This document shows positions 27,250-35,514 of a DNA stretch of 61,091 bases, in pieces. Under the pieces are notes generated by a model, which worked only from the letters and a program-made list of their open reading frames with translations, was not told the DNA's origin and searched no databases. Both the position numbers and the translations under genes were made by a program. This stretch comes from an uncultured Peptococcaceae bacterium (GTDB lineage: Bacteria; Bacillota; Peptococcia; Peptococcales; Peptococcaceae), in NCBI GenBank assembly GCA_900552455.1, contig URZX01000013.1:1-61091 (forward strand), read 5' to 3'. Position 1 is the first letter of the stretch, and each line of letters opens with the position of its first letter.

Positions 27250-27918
27250 ATGCGCGATCTAATCATTTTTCTCTGGCGGGCGTTCAAGTTTTTGCTGGTG
27301 CTTCTGGTGATCGTCTGTGTGGCTGCGCTGGCGGTGCCGGTGCAGCTGGGCGTGACAGGCCGCAGCCAGTATCCGACGCTGCCGAACGGCTGCGAAGCGG
27401 TGGCGGCGGCATCGGCGCTCGATTATCTTGGCGCACCGGTGACGGCGGAGACATTCGCCCAGCAGTATCTGCCGAAGGCGGCGGTGGGCAGCGGCGTGAA
27501 TCCGACTGCGGCCTACATTGGCGATCCTTTTGGCGACGGCTACTATTGCTATCCGCAGGCGCTTGCGAGCGGCATCAACAGCTTTCTTGATAGCCAGCCG
27601 ACAACGCTCGAGGCGAAAACGCATCCGCTGACAACGGCAAGCGAGATCGCGCTGCGGCTGCATCTCACGAAAAAGCCTGTGATCGTCTGGACGACGGTCG
27701 ATGACAAGCTGGCTGCGCGCGACGAAGCGAGCGTTTGGCAGATCGACGGACGGGAATACCATCCTTATAAAAATCTGCACGCTGTCGTTATCGACGGCGT
27801 CAGCGGCTTTCGCGTGCATCTCGTCGATTCGGTGAACGGCGAGCGCTGGATGAGTCTCGTCAAATTCATTCCGCTGTATTATTCGATGGGGCTGCGCGCT
27901 GTCACCTTCACGGATTGA
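27250..27918 (+). CDS. Membrane-anchored C39-like cysteine peptidase domain protein
   Basis: 222 residues. One N-terminal transmembrane segment, then a papain-like fold of the peptidase C39-like type: the cysteine in LPNGCEAVAAASALDYLG, the histidine in NLHAVVIDGVSG, and the acidic residue in HLVDSVNGERW. These proteins probably cleave or modify wall peptides or secreted peptides. The 3' end overlaps the convergent gene by 11 bases. Confidence 0.83.
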   Translation: MRDLIIFLWRAFKFLLVLLVIVCVAALAVPVQLGVTGRSQYPTLPNGCEAVAAASALDYLGAPVTAETFAQQYLPKAAVGSGVNPTAAYIGDPFGDGYYCYPQALASGINSFLDSQPTTLEAKTHPLTTASEIALRLHLTKKPVIVWTTVDDKLAARDEASVWQIDGREYHPYKNLHAVVIDGVSGFRVHLVDSVNGERWMSLVKFIPLYYSMGLRAVTFTD

Positions 27919-28162
27919 CGCGGCGCTCGTGGCGCACCATGATCTCTGCGATCTCCTCATCGGAGAGCGTCGTCAGCGCGTGCAGGATTTCGTAGGTGCG
28001 GCTTTCCAGGCTGGCGAAATCGTAGTCCCAGTTGGCGGTGGCGAAGTTGTATTTGTCGATCTGCTCCATGTTGTTTTCTTTTTCGGCGTAGTCGTAGTCG
28101 GACCAGTCGTCGTAGAGATCGATGAAATGATAGGTTGTGTGGATCTTTGGTTTTTCTGCCAT
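27908..28162 (-). CDS. Small acidic hypothetical protein
   Basis: 84 residues, rich in Asp, Glu and Tyr (IDLYDDWSDYDYAEKENNM). I do not recognise a family. No signal peptide or membrane segment is seen. AAGGAGATCC precedes the ATG at 28162. It starts 12 bases after the ABC-F gene and is likely in its operon, so a ribosome- or translation-related role is possible but unsupported. Confidence 0.7.
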   Translation of the reverse strand: MAEKPKIHTTYHFIDLYDDWSDYDYAEKENNMEQIDKYNFATANWDYDFASLESRTYEILHALTTLSDEEIAEIMVRHERRVNP

Positions 28163-28173
28163 GATGGATCTCC

Positions 28174-30066
28174 TTAATGTGCGAGGATGCATTCGTGCTT
28201 TTCTTCGAGCTCGGCCCAGCGGTCCATTTTGGCGTCGAGCTCGCTGGCTTTGGCGTCGCGCTCTTCGGTGAGGGCCAACAGCTTGGAATACTGGGTGGCG
28301 CATTCTGCCATTTCTTTTTCGAGGCGGGCGATCTCTTCTTCGAGAACGGCGATGTCCTCTTCGATCGTCTCGTACTCACGCTGTTCTTTGTAGGAAAATT
28401 TGAGCTTGGCTGGCTGCTTTGGGCGGCTGGCCTTTTCTTTTTTCGGCGACTCTTCTTTTTGCACGACAGGCTCTGGGCGCTTTTCGAGATAGCTGGTGAA
28501 ATCGCCGCTGTAGCGCTTCAGGCTGCCGTCGGGCTCGTAGGCGAGAATGCTCGTGCAGATGCGGTCGAGAAAGTAGCGGTCGTGGCTGACGGCGACGATC
28601 GGTCCTGGAAAATGCTGGAGATAATCCTCGAGCACCTGCAGCGTGCCGATGTCGAGGTCGTTGGTCGGCTCGTCGAGGAAGAGGACGTTGTTCTGCTCCA
28701 TGAGGATCGAGAGCAGATAGAGACGGCGGCATTCTCCGCCGGAGAGGCTCGAGATCGGCCCGTGGATCTGATCCGGGCGGAAGCGGAAGGCTTCGAGCAT
28801 CTGGCTCGCCGAAAGATGGGAGCCGTCGGCGCGGTGGATGTATTCGCCGTGATCGCGGATGAAATCGAGCACCTTCTGGTTCATTGGCAGATCCTGATTT
28901 TGCTGTTTGTAGTAGCCGATCTTCACCGTTTCGCCGACGTCGAGACGGCCGCTGTCTGCCGGAGTGAGTCCGGCGAGCACGTCCAGGAGCGTCGTTTTGC
29001 CAATGCCGTTTGGCCCGACGACGCCGATGCGGTCATTTTTCACGAAGGCGTAGGTGAAATCGTGGAAGATCGGGCGACCGTCGAAGCTTTTTGCGAGATG
29101 CTCGCACTCGATGATCTTCTTGCCGAGTCGGGCGTTCACAAAATCGAGCATGAGCGTGTCCTCGTGCTCGTGGGTGAGCTGGCCTTCGATCTCGTAGAAG
29201 CGCTCCTTGCGCGCTTTCTGTTTCGTGCGGCGGGCTTCCACGCCCTTGCGCATCCAGGCCAGCTCCTGCTTGTAGAGTCGGCGCAGCTTTTCGGCGCGGC
29301 GGGCCTCGTCTGCTTCGCGCTCGGCTTTTTCTTCGAGGAAGGTGGAGTAGTTGCCGCTGTAGCGGTAGAGCTTGCCGCCATCGAGCTCGAGGATAACGTT
29401 CGTCGTGCGGTCGAGAAAATAGCGGTCGTGGGTGACGATGATGAAGCTCGTTTTGCGCTCGTGGAGCTCGCGTTCCAGCCAGCGGATCGTCTCGTAATCG
29501 AGGTGGTTCGTCGGCTCGTCGAGGAGCAGCAGATTCGCCGGACGGATCAGCGCCGCTGCCAGCGCCACGCGCTTGCGCATGCCGCCGGAGAGGGTGGCGA
29601 TCTTCTGCGACACGTCGTCGATGCCGAGCCGGTGCAGGATGCTTTTGGCGTTCGACTCCAGCTGCCAGGCGTCCTCGCGGTCCATGGCATCCTGGGTGTC
29701 GAGCAGCTCCTGCGTCGCTGCAGCGTTTTCAGGATCGCGGCTGACGGCGGCGAGGGCTTCTTCGTAACGGCGCACCACCGCCAAAAGTGGCGACGTTCCC
29801 TGGAAAACCTGCGCCAGCACTGTGAGGTCTTCGTTCATTGGCTGATTCTGCGGCAGATATTCCATGACGAGCTGATTGGAGGTCAGCATCTCGCTTTTCG
29901 GCCCGAGATCCACCCCGGCAAGCTGCGCCAAAAGCGTCGATTTGCCGACGCCGTTGGTGCCGATGAGACCGATCTTGTCGCCCTCGTTGACAGCGAGCCC
30001 CAGATCATCAAACAATACGCGCTCGCCGAAACTCGCGTGCAGATGGCGCGCTTCCAAAAGAACCAT
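28174..30066 (-). CDS. ABC-F family ATPase (Uup-like)
   Basis: 630 residues with two ABC domains and no membrane segments. Walker A is seen as IGTNGVGKSTLL and VGPNGIGKTTLL; signature motifs are TLSGGMRKRVALA and SLSGGECRRLYLL; Walker B are LLLLDEPTNHLD and VLFLDEPTNDLD. A long charged linker separates them and a C-terminal coiled coil (about 540-630) is typical of Uup. Such proteins act on the ribosome or nucleic acids. ATG at 30066 follows AGGGGGAA. Confidence 0.93.
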   Translation of the reverse strand: MVLLEARHLHASFGERVLFDDLGLAVNEGDKIGLIGTNGVGKSTLLAQLAGVDLGPKSEMLTSNQLVMEYLPQNQPMNEDLTVLAQVFQGTSPLLAVVRRYEEALAAVSRDPENAAATQELLDTQDAMDREDAWQLESNAKSILHRLGIDDVSQKIATLSGGMRKRVALAAALIRPANLLLLDEPTNHLDYETIRWLERELHERKTSFIIVTHDRYFLDRTTNVILELDGGKLYRYSGNYSTFLEEKAEREADEARRAEKLRRLYKQELAWMRKGVEARRTKQKARKERFYEIEGQLTHEHEDTLMLDFVNARLGKKIIECEHLAKSFDGRPIFHDFTYAFVKNDRIGVVGPNGIGKTTLLDVLAGLTPADSGRLDVGETVKIGYYKQQNQDLPMNQKVLDFIRDHGEYIHRADGSHLSASQMLEAFRFRPDQIHGPISSLSGGECRRLYLLSILMEQNNVLFLDEPTNDLDIGTLQVLEDYLQHFPGPIVAVSHDRYFLDRICTSILAYEPDGSLKRYSGDFTSYLEKRPEPVVQKEESPKKEKASRPKQPAKLKFSYKEQREYETIEEDIAVLEEEIARLEKEMAECATQYSKLLALTEERDAKASELDAKMDRWAELEEKHECILAH

Positions 30067-30104
30067 GGCAATTCCCCCTGAAATGGATAGTGTAGTCAGT
30101 AACC

Positions 30105-30133
30105 AGTATAGCAGAGAAACGCTGCTGTGAAAA
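30105..30133 (-). promoter_or_regulatory. Promoter of ABC-F operon
   Basis: On the minus strand TTTTCA, 17 bp, TGC-extended TATACT. Confidence 0.65.
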
Positions 30134-30191
30134 GTTTTCGTCGGCGCAGGATTTCCGGCAAGAAAAAAGACGCCCACCAGAGCGTCAGATA

Positions 30192-30200
30192 TGGTATACT
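30192..30200 (+). promoter_or_regulatory. Extended -10 promoter of type I toxin mRNA
   Basis: TGG followed by TATACT (30195-30200). No strong -35. It predicts a leader of about 60 bases that holds a CACCA-CGA-TGGTG hairpin (30213-30225). Confidence 0.65.
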
Positions 30201-30267
30201 GTTCTTGCGAGTCACCACGATGGTGGGCGGTTGGCCCCGGACATCTTCGGATGAAGGGGGTGAGGTC

Positions 30268-30351
30268 ATGGAGATCTTAGAGGTCATTGGTTTGATCAGC
30301 CTCGTGCTGATGGCCCTTGAAATCGGCTTTCATTTTGGACAAAAAAAGTAA
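30268..30351 (+). CDS. Small hydrophobic peptide, putative type I toxin (holin-like/Fst-like)
   Basis: 27 residues: a short acidic start (MEILEV), one hydrophobic helix (IGLISLVLMALEIGF) and a basic tail (HFGQKK). This is the size and layout of membrane-acting type I toxins such as the holin-like toxin, TxpA/BsrG and Fst groups. The start is supported by AAGGGGGTGAGG. The stop codon lies inside a bidirectional terminator, and a convergent antisense RNA covers the 3' end. The toxin role is inferred from architecture; I cannot confirm family membership. Confidence 0.75.
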   Translation: MEILEVIGLISLVLMALEIGFHFGQKK

Positions 30352-30383
30352 CCGCCCCAGTCCAAAGGTTACGGTTACTTTTG
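30341..30383. terminator. Bidirectional terminator shared by toxin mRNA and antisense RNA
   Basis: Stem AAGTAACCG (30346-30354) / CGGTTACTT (30372-30380). The minus strand ends in at least seven T (A run 30341-30347); the plus strand is followed by TTG. An inner GTAACC/GGTTAC pairing is also possible. Confidence 0.85.
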
Positions 30384-30424
30384 TAGCATAATCGGCCAAC
30401 CGTCCTCTGGTGGCTCCATTTTCT
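30341..30424 (-). ncRNA. Putative antisense antitoxin RNA
   Basis: Predicted start near 30424, seven bases past the minus-strand -10, ending at the terminator T run near 30341, about 84 nt. It is fully complementary to the 3' end of the toxin message, including the last codons and stop. Its 5' end contains GAGCCACCA and CGGTTGGCC, nearly the same as two stretches in the toxin mRNA leader. Confidence 0.7.
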
Positions 30425-30430
30425 GTTATT

Positions 30431-30459
30431 ATTATAGCATTTCTGTGGCGAAAGAACAA
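30431..30459 (-). promoter_or_regulatory. Promoter of antisense antitoxin RNA
   Basis: On the minus strand TTGTTC (30454-30459), 17 bp, perfect TATAAT (30431-30436). It is stronger than the toxin promoter, as usual for type I antitoxins. No ORF starts from it. Confidence 0.85.
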
Positions 30460-30501
30460 TCATAAATCGTAAGAATCGCCGATCACGAAAGGATGAATCC
30501 C

Positions 30502-30894
30502 ATGTCAAAACTGAAAACCATCGCCACCGCCTTTGGGCTCGCCGCTGGCGCTGCCGGTGCGGCTGTGGCTGTGAAAAAAATAAAATCTGCCTACCAGCTC
30601 GAGCTGGAAAACTGCACCGGCGATACGCTGGATATTTTCCTCGGCACGCTGGCTGCACCGGATGCGCTTGTCTTTGAGCGTTTCCAGCCTGGCGAAAAAC
30701 GCAACGTCGATCTCACGCGCATGCCGCTCGGCGAGCACGATGTCGTCTACATCCGCTTCCCGGATACGGCTGCTCGCCCAGGCTACAAGCGCACGCTGAT
30801 CTACGACACAGAAGAATGCAAGAGCCCGATGCACGGCATGATCGTTGACTACGGCGATGGCAACTACGATGTGAAGTTGGTGAGAGTGGGATGA
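30502..30894 (+). CDS. Hypothetical protein with N-terminal hydrophobic segment
   Basis: 130 residues. A weak N-terminal membrane or signal segment (TIATAFGLAAGAAGAAVAV) is followed by KKIKSAY and a soluble region with beta character (YQLELENCTGDTLDIFLG). I do not recognise a family. ATG 30502 has AAAGGA at good spacing; ATG 30493 would be too close. Its stop overlaps the thiamine pyrophosphokinase start (ATGA), implying coupling. Confidence 0.75.
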   Translation: MSKLKTIATAFGLAAGAAGAAVAVKKIKSAYQLELENCTGDTLDIFLGTLAAPDALVFERFQPGEKRNVDLTRMPLGEHDVVYIRFPDTAARPGYKRTLIYDTEECKSPMHGMIVDYGDGNYDVKLVRVG

Positions 30895-31601
30895 AGCGCT
30901 ATGACAACGATCTGCTCGATCCATCGCTGCGCCCGGCCATTCTCGTGAGCGGCGGTCCGCAGCCAGAACCGGCGCTGCTCGTTCGCCTGCGCGAAAAGCT
31001 GCCGCAGGCGCCGCTTCTCTGCGCTGATCGTGGCGCGGATCTCTGCCGCGCAGCCGGCGTTGTGCCGGATGGCCTCATCGGCGACATGGATTCGCTCTCG
31101 GCGGCAACGCGCGACTGGCTGGAAGAGACCGGCGTGCCGGAGGTCGTTTATCCCAGCGAGAAAGACGACAGCGACCAGGCGCTGGCGACAGAAAAGCTTT
31201 TCGCCGACGGCGCCGAGGAGATCGTCGTCATCGGCGGGCTCGGCGGTCGCATGGATCACGAGCTCGCCAATATGATGGAGCTCGTGCGCGCCGGTCGCGA
31301 AGGCCGGAGCATCGTTTACTGGGACGACATCAACCGCCTGCGCTACATCGGCCCGGGAAAGCACGAGATCGCGCGCACCGACGATTACATCGGCATCGTG
31401 CCGTTTTCTGACGACGGCATGGTGCTCTCGAATGGTGGGCTGTATTATCCGCTGGATCATTTCAGCGTGCCCTTTGGCATCACCAGGCTCATCAGCAACA
31501 TCATGGCCGACGGCGCCGACAAGGCGACGCTCGACATCCATCAGGGCGACGGCGTGCTCATTTTCTGCCACGACCGCGCGCGGCAAGAGGCGCAGGATTG
31601 A
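30891..31601 (+). CDS. thiN: Thiamine pyrophosphokinase
   Basis: 236 residues. It makes thiamine diphosphate from thiamine and ATP. The motifs LLCADRGADLCRAAG, LIGDMDSLS, YPSEKDDSDQALA and GGLGGRMDHELANM are the conserved nucleotide and thiamine sites. The C-terminal beta domain includes GMVLSNGGLYYPLD and VPFGITRLISN. No TPP riboswitch is visible upstream. In many Firmicutes the gene sits with ribosome-biogenesis genes rather than thiamine synthesis, as here. Confidence 0.95.
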   Translation: MKRYDNDLLDPSLRPAILVSGGPQPEPALLVRLREKLPQAPLLCADRGADLCRAAGVVPDGLIGDMDSLSAATRDWLEETGVPEVVYPSEKDDSDQALATEKLFADGAEEIVVIGGLGGRMDHELANMMELVRAGREGRSIVYWDDINRLRYIGPGKHEIARTDDYIGIVPFSDDGMVLSNGGLYYPLDHFSVPFGITRLISNIMADGADKATLDIHQGDGVLIFCHDRARQEAQD

Positions 31602-31630
31602 AGGAAAGTGCGCAGGATTGTCGCGCGTTG

Positions 31631-31659
31631 TTTACAAGCACTGGTAGAAATGCTAATAT
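31631..31659 (+). promoter_or_regulatory. Promoter of lutAB-like operon
   Basis: TTTACA (31631-31636), 17 bp, TGC-extended TAATAT (31654-31659). Confidence 0.85.
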
Positions 31660-31707
31660 AAAGAGGTTATCATATCACATTTTTCTAGAGGGATGAGGAG
31701 AATCACA

Positions 31708-32688
31708 ATGGGTGGAAAACAATTACCGGAAACTCTGACCCTGATCAGAGACAACATCTTACAATACGACAATCCCCTCGCCGTCAGCGCCCGGGAAAAT
31801 GCCGAGTGGGCGAAGGATCTGAACCTGCCGAAAAAGGGCGACATTCTGTTCTACACCGGCGGCGAGTATCAGCTCCTGCCGTTTATGGATTCGCTCCTGG
31901 CTGTCATGGACATCGTCGATCCTGGCACGCCGGTTTTCGGCTGGATGATGAGCATGCGCGACCTCGTGCATAAGAGCGGCATGGCGCCGGAAAAAGTGTT
32001 CGCGTCCGTCTTTGCCCAGGACAAGGAACGCTTCTTTTCTATCAATAAAAAAGCCGCCAGCATCCTGAAAGCCCTCGGCTACGACATCTGCTACGATAGC
32101 GAAAACGAAATCTACAGCGGTGCGCTCCTGCACGAGCTCGGCTTTGAAGATGCCCTCGGCATTTACGCCAAGCGTGTCGCCACCTTCCTGAACCAGAGCG
32201 GCGCCAAGACCGTCGTCTGCATGTCGCCACACGCTGCTGAAATGTTCGCGCTGATCTATCCGCAGTATGGCGATTTTCCGGACGTCGAGGTCAAAACCTT
32301 CATTCAAATGGTCCACGAAAAGCGCCACATGCTGCCAAAAAATTTCTACCGCGGCCTCGTGACGCTGCACGATTCCTGCCGCATGGCGCGTGAGATGGAC
32401 GTCGTCGACGAATTCCGCGAAGTCCTCGATGCCATGAACGTGCGCTACAAAGAACCATTCCGCACCGGCAAGTGGAGCACCTGCTGCGGCGGTCCGATCA
32501 AAACGACCTACGCCGAGCTTTCGCACAAGATCAGCCAGAAGCGCGCCAACGAGCTTGCGGAGACCGGCGCTCAGATCGCGCTCTTGAGCTGCCCATACTG
32601 CCTCTCTGCGCTCAAGGGCTGCAAAACGGCGACGCACATGGAGATCATGGACTTTGTAGAATTTCTCGCAAAGGGGTATAAGCTATGA
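31708..32688 (+). CDS. CCG-domain iron-sulfur oxidoreductase (LutA/GlpC-like)
   Basis: 326 residues. The C-terminal cysteine-rich CCG motif is intact: LHDSCRMAR, WSTCCGGPIKT and LSCPYCLSAL. The N-terminal half, which in LutA/HdrB proteins carries a second CCG set, has lost it: FYTGGEYQLLP and VVCMSPHAAEMF stand where cysteines are expected. It probably passes electrons from a 2-hydroxyacid such as lactate, together with the following LutB-like protein, whose gene overlaps it by four bases. GAGGAG precedes ATG 31708. Confidence 0.85.
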   Translation: MGGKQLPETLTLIRDNILQYDNPLAVSARENAEWAKDLNLPKKGDILFYTGGEYQLLPFMDSLLAVMDIVDPGTPVFGWMMSMRDLVHKSGMAPEKVFASVFAQDKERFFSINKKAASILKALGYDICYDSENEIYSGALLHELGFEDALGIYAKRVATFLNQSGAKTVVCMSPHAAEMFALIYPQYGDFPDVEVKTFIQMVHEKRHMLPKNFYRGLVTLHDSCRMAREMDVVDEFREVLDAMNVRYKEPFRTGKWSTCCGGPIKTTYAELSHKISQKRANELAETGAQIALLSCPYCLSALKGCKTATHMEIMDFVEFLAKGYKL

Positions 32689-33902
32689 GTACGATCAAAG
32701 AAAATATCAACGCCTACGCCAAGGACATTAACGAAGCCAGCGAGGACGAACGCATCCGCACAGCGATCACCCGCGCCATCGCGTCCTATCGCAAGAATCT
32801 CGCTGAAGCCCTGGAGCGTTATCCGCACACACCAGCGCTGGCCAAGGAAGTGCAGGAGATCAAGAAGAACGCCCACCAAAACTGGCGCGAACTGATGGCG
32901 CAGGCGATGGATTCCATCGAGCGCAACCACGGCCACGCATATTTTGCCAAAGATGCGCAGGAGGTCGTCGACATCATCAATGAGATCGCCGGCGGCGAAA
33001 AAACCATCGTCAAAGGTAAATCCATGCTCGGCGAAGAGATCCATCTGCGCCAGCGTCTGGCCGATTGCGGCCACGAAGTCTGGGAGACCGACCTTGGCGA
33101 ATTTATCCTGCAGCTCATGGACGGTCGCCCAATGCACATTCTCTCGCCATCCATCCACGTTCCGCGTGAACAGGTGGCGGAAGTCTTCAGCGATTTCTTC
33201 GGTCGCGAGATTCCACCGGAAATCTCTGACGAGGTCATGGCTGTGCGCGAATTCCTGCGCGAAAAATATTTCACCGCCGACATCGGCATCAGCGGCGCCA
33301 ACGCCGTCGCCGCCGACACCGGCCAGATCACCATCATCGAAAACGAAGGCAACGTGCGTCTCTGCACCGCGGCGCCACCAGTTCATATCGCCGTCGTCGG
33401 CATCGAAAAGATCGTGCCATCCTTCCTCGATTCGATGAAGGTGGCAGAGGTCAACTGGCGCTACGGTCAGTACACCGCGCCAGCCTATGTCAACATCATC
33501 AGCGGCCCATCCAAGACCGGCGACATTGAAAAGGTCACGACCTATGGTGCCCACGGTCCGCACGATTTTCACGTCATCTTCGTGGACAACGGCCGCTCGA
33601 AAATGATCGACGATCCAGTTTGCCACGACGCTGCGCTCTGTCTGCGCTGCGGCGGCTGCATGTACGAATGCCCGGTCTTCTCGCTGGTCGCCGGCCATTT
33701 CGGCAAGACCTACATGAACGGCATCGGTGCCATCTGGACCGCCTTCGTGGACGACACCAAAGAAGCAGCGCCGATCGTCTACAACTGCCTGCGCTGCGGA
33801 CGCTGCGTCGAGCAATGCCCGATGGACATCGACGTGCCAACGATGATCTATCATCTGCGCACCCAGGCTGTCGCTCAGGCAGACGCCGACGCGAAAAAAT
33901 AA
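32685..33902 (+). CDS. LutB-like LUD-domain iron-sulfur protein
   Basis: 405 residues. The LUD domain spans about residues 60-300: KGKSMLGEEIHLRQRLADCG, VWETDLGEFILQL, HILSPSIHVPREQV, DIGISGANAVAADTGQI and ENEGNVRLCTAAPPVHI. The C-terminal ferredoxin-like region has CLRCGGCMYECPVF and CLRCGRCVEQCPMD. LutB homologues oxidise L-lactate with LutA and LutC; no LutC is visible here. The partner may instead be an unlinked dehydrogenase. Confidence 0.9.
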   Translation: MSTIKENINAYAKDINEASEDERIRTAITRAIASYRKNLAEALERYPHTPALAKEVQEIKKNAHQNWRELMAQAMDSIERNHGHAYFAKDAQEVVDIINEIAGGEKTIVKGKSMLGEEIHLRQRLADCGHEVWETDLGEFILQLMDGRPMHILSPSIHVPREQVAEVFSDFFGREIPPEISDEVMAVREFLREKYFTADIGISGANAVAADTGQITIIENEGNVRLCTAAPPVHIAVVGIEKIVPSFLDSMKVAEVNWRYGQYTAPAYVNIISGPSKTGDIEKVTTYGAHGPHDFHVIFVDNGRSKMIDDPVCHDAALCLRCGGCMYECPVFSLVAGHFGKTYMNGIGAIWTAFVDDTKEAAPIVYNCLRCGRCVEQCPMDIDVPTMIYHLRTQAVAQADADAKK

Positions 33903-33914
33903 CCACGCCTCTCG

Positions 33915-33956
33915 AGAGTGCGTCTTCCTGCGAAAATGGAAGGCGCACTCTTTCAA
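33915..33956 (+). terminator. Terminator after lutB-like gene
   Basis: Stem GAGTGCGTCTTCC / GGAAGGCGCACTC with a short T tract. The rest of the gap to 34055 shows only a ribosome binding site. Confidence 0.75.
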
Positions 33957-34055
33957 GTTTCAGCAGCGAAGAAATAGCTGCGATGCAATTTATTTATATA
34001 TGCGCTCCTAACGTAGCATAGAAGTATGGTAGAAACAGAATAGGAGGGACGATTC

Positions 34056-35381
34056 TTGTCCAAACAAACTTCCGAATCCCGCGACGGTTTTCAGAGCCGT
34101 TTCGGATTCATCCTCGCCTGCATTGGTTCGGCGGTCGGCATGGGCTGCATCTGGCTCTTTCCGTATCGCGTCGGCCAATACGGCGGCTTTGCCTTTCTCG
34201 TGCCGTTCCTGATCTTCGTCATCGGGCTCGGCTTTTGCGGCGTCATCGGTGAGATGGCGTTTGGTCGCGCCATGGGCACCGGCCCTGTCGGCGCGTTCAA
34301 GCAAGCGCTGGAGCGGCGCGGCAAGCATTTCGGCGGCGCTCTCGGTATGATCTCGCTCATCGGCTCGATCGGCGTCACCATCGGGTACACCGTCATCTGC
34401 GGCTGGATCCTGCGTTTTCTCGCAGGCTCTGTCACCGGCGCGATGTTTGACGGCGACTCGGCAGCGTATTTCGCAGAGATCAGTGGCCATTTCGGCAGCA
34501 TCGGCTGGCATGTGCTGGCGGTGCTCATCACCTTCTGGATCATGAACGCCGGCATTTCCTCCGGCATCGAGCGCGCCAACAAGATCGTCATGCCGCTGTT
34601 TTTCCTGCTCTTTGTAGGGCTGGCGATCTTCGTGGCGACGATCCCTGGCGCGGAAAAGGGCTACGAATTTCTCTTCAATCCAGACTGGAGCGCCCTCGGC
34701 GATCCGAAAACCTGGATGTACGCGCTGGGTCAGGCGTTCTTCTCGCTGTCGCTTGTCGGCTGCGGCACGATCGTCTACGGCAGTTATCTGGGCAAGGATG
34801 TGGACATCGTTTTCTCTGGCGTCATGGTCTCGGTGTTCGAGCTCATCGCTTCCATTCTCGTGGCGCTCACGATCTTACCTGCGGTATTCGCCTTCGGCGC
34901 TGATCCTCAGAGCGGACCACCGCTCATCTTCATCGTGCTGCCGCAGGTTTTCGCGCAGATCCCTGGGGGACAGTTTGTGGCGGTGGTGTTCTTCCTGGCG
35001 GTATTTTTCGCCGGCATCACCAGCCTCGTCAATCTCTACGAAAGCCCGATCGAAGCGCTGCAGAAACAGTTTGGCATGAAGCGTGCGCGTGCCTGCCAGA
35101 TCGTTTTCACGCTTTCGCTCGCCGCCGGTATTTTCCTCGAGGATTCCGACGTCGTCGGCCAGTGGATGGACATCTTCACCATCTACATCACGCCATTTGC
35201 GGCGCTGCTCGCTGGTGTGCTTTTCTTCTGGGTCTGCGGCAAGGGCTTTGCAGCCAACGAGATCAACACCGGCAGCGCGCATCGTTTCGGCAGTTTTATC
35301 GAGGGCCTGGGCAAATACGTCTACTGCACCGTGACCTTCATCGTTCTCATTCTCGGTATCATTTTTGGCGGCATCGGCTAA
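34056..35381 (+). CDS. Sodium-dependent NSS-family amino acid symporter, copy 1
   Basis: 441 residues with about 11-12 transmembrane segments. TM1 carries FILACIGSAVGMGCIWLFPY, the unwound sodium/substrate site of SLC6/LeuT-type symporters, and TM6 carries LGQAFFSLSLVGCGTIVYGSY. It imports an amino acid or related amine with Na+; the substrate is not readable. The start is TTG with AGGAGGG upstream. It is a close paralogue of the next transporter. Confidence 0.93.
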   Translation: MSKQTSESRDGFQSRFGFILACIGSAVGMGCIWLFPYRVGQYGGFAFLVPFLIFVIGLGFCGVIGEMAFGRAMGTGPVGAFKQALERRGKHFGGALGMISLIGSIGVTIGYTVICGWILRFLAGSVTGAMFDGDSAAYFAEISGHFGSIGWHVLAVLITFWIMNAGISSGIERANKIVMPLFFLLFVGLAIFVATIPGAEKGYEFLFNPDWSALGDPKTWMYALGQAFFSLSLVGCGTIVYGSYLGKDVDIVFSGVMVSVFELIASILVALTILPAVFAFGADPQSGPPLIFIVLPQVFAQIPGGQFVAVVFFLAVFFAGITSLVNLYESPIEALQKQFGMKRARACQIVFTLSLAAGIFLEDSDVVGQWMDIFTIYITPFAALLAGVLFFWVCGKGFAANEINTGSAHRFGSFIEGLGKYVYCTVTFIVLILGIIFGGIG

Positions 35382-35387
35382 ATTTTC

Positions 35388-35494
35388 AGTTAGGAGTGAG
35401 GAGTGAGCGCGCTTCGCGCGGCCATCTCGCGCTGCTCGCTCCTCACTGAAAACGAGCGTAGCGAGTTTTTCCGCGCAGCGGCTCACTCCTAACT
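35388..35494. repeat. Inverted heptamer-array element (TTAGGAG family), short form
   Basis: The left end AGTTAGGAGTGAG (35388-35400) is the perfect inverse of the right end CTCACTCCTAACT (35482-35494). The left arm is a 7-bp array (TTAGGAG, TGAGGAG). The interior has GCGCGCTTCGCGCG and AACGAGCGTAGCGAGTTTTT hairpins. It starts six bases after the first symporter stop and ends 20 bases before the next TTG start, so it is the whole intergenic region. Confidence 0.8.
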
Positions 35495-35514
35495 AAATTA
35501 AAGAGGTGATTTCT

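Noticed and set aside
28177..30081. 634-codon plus-strand frame opposite the ABC-F gene
   Set aside because: Composition-driven shadow; the minus-strand gene carries both Walker and signature motifs.
30502..31601. TPP riboswitch for thiN
   Set aside because: None of the conserved TPP aptamer blocks is found upstream.
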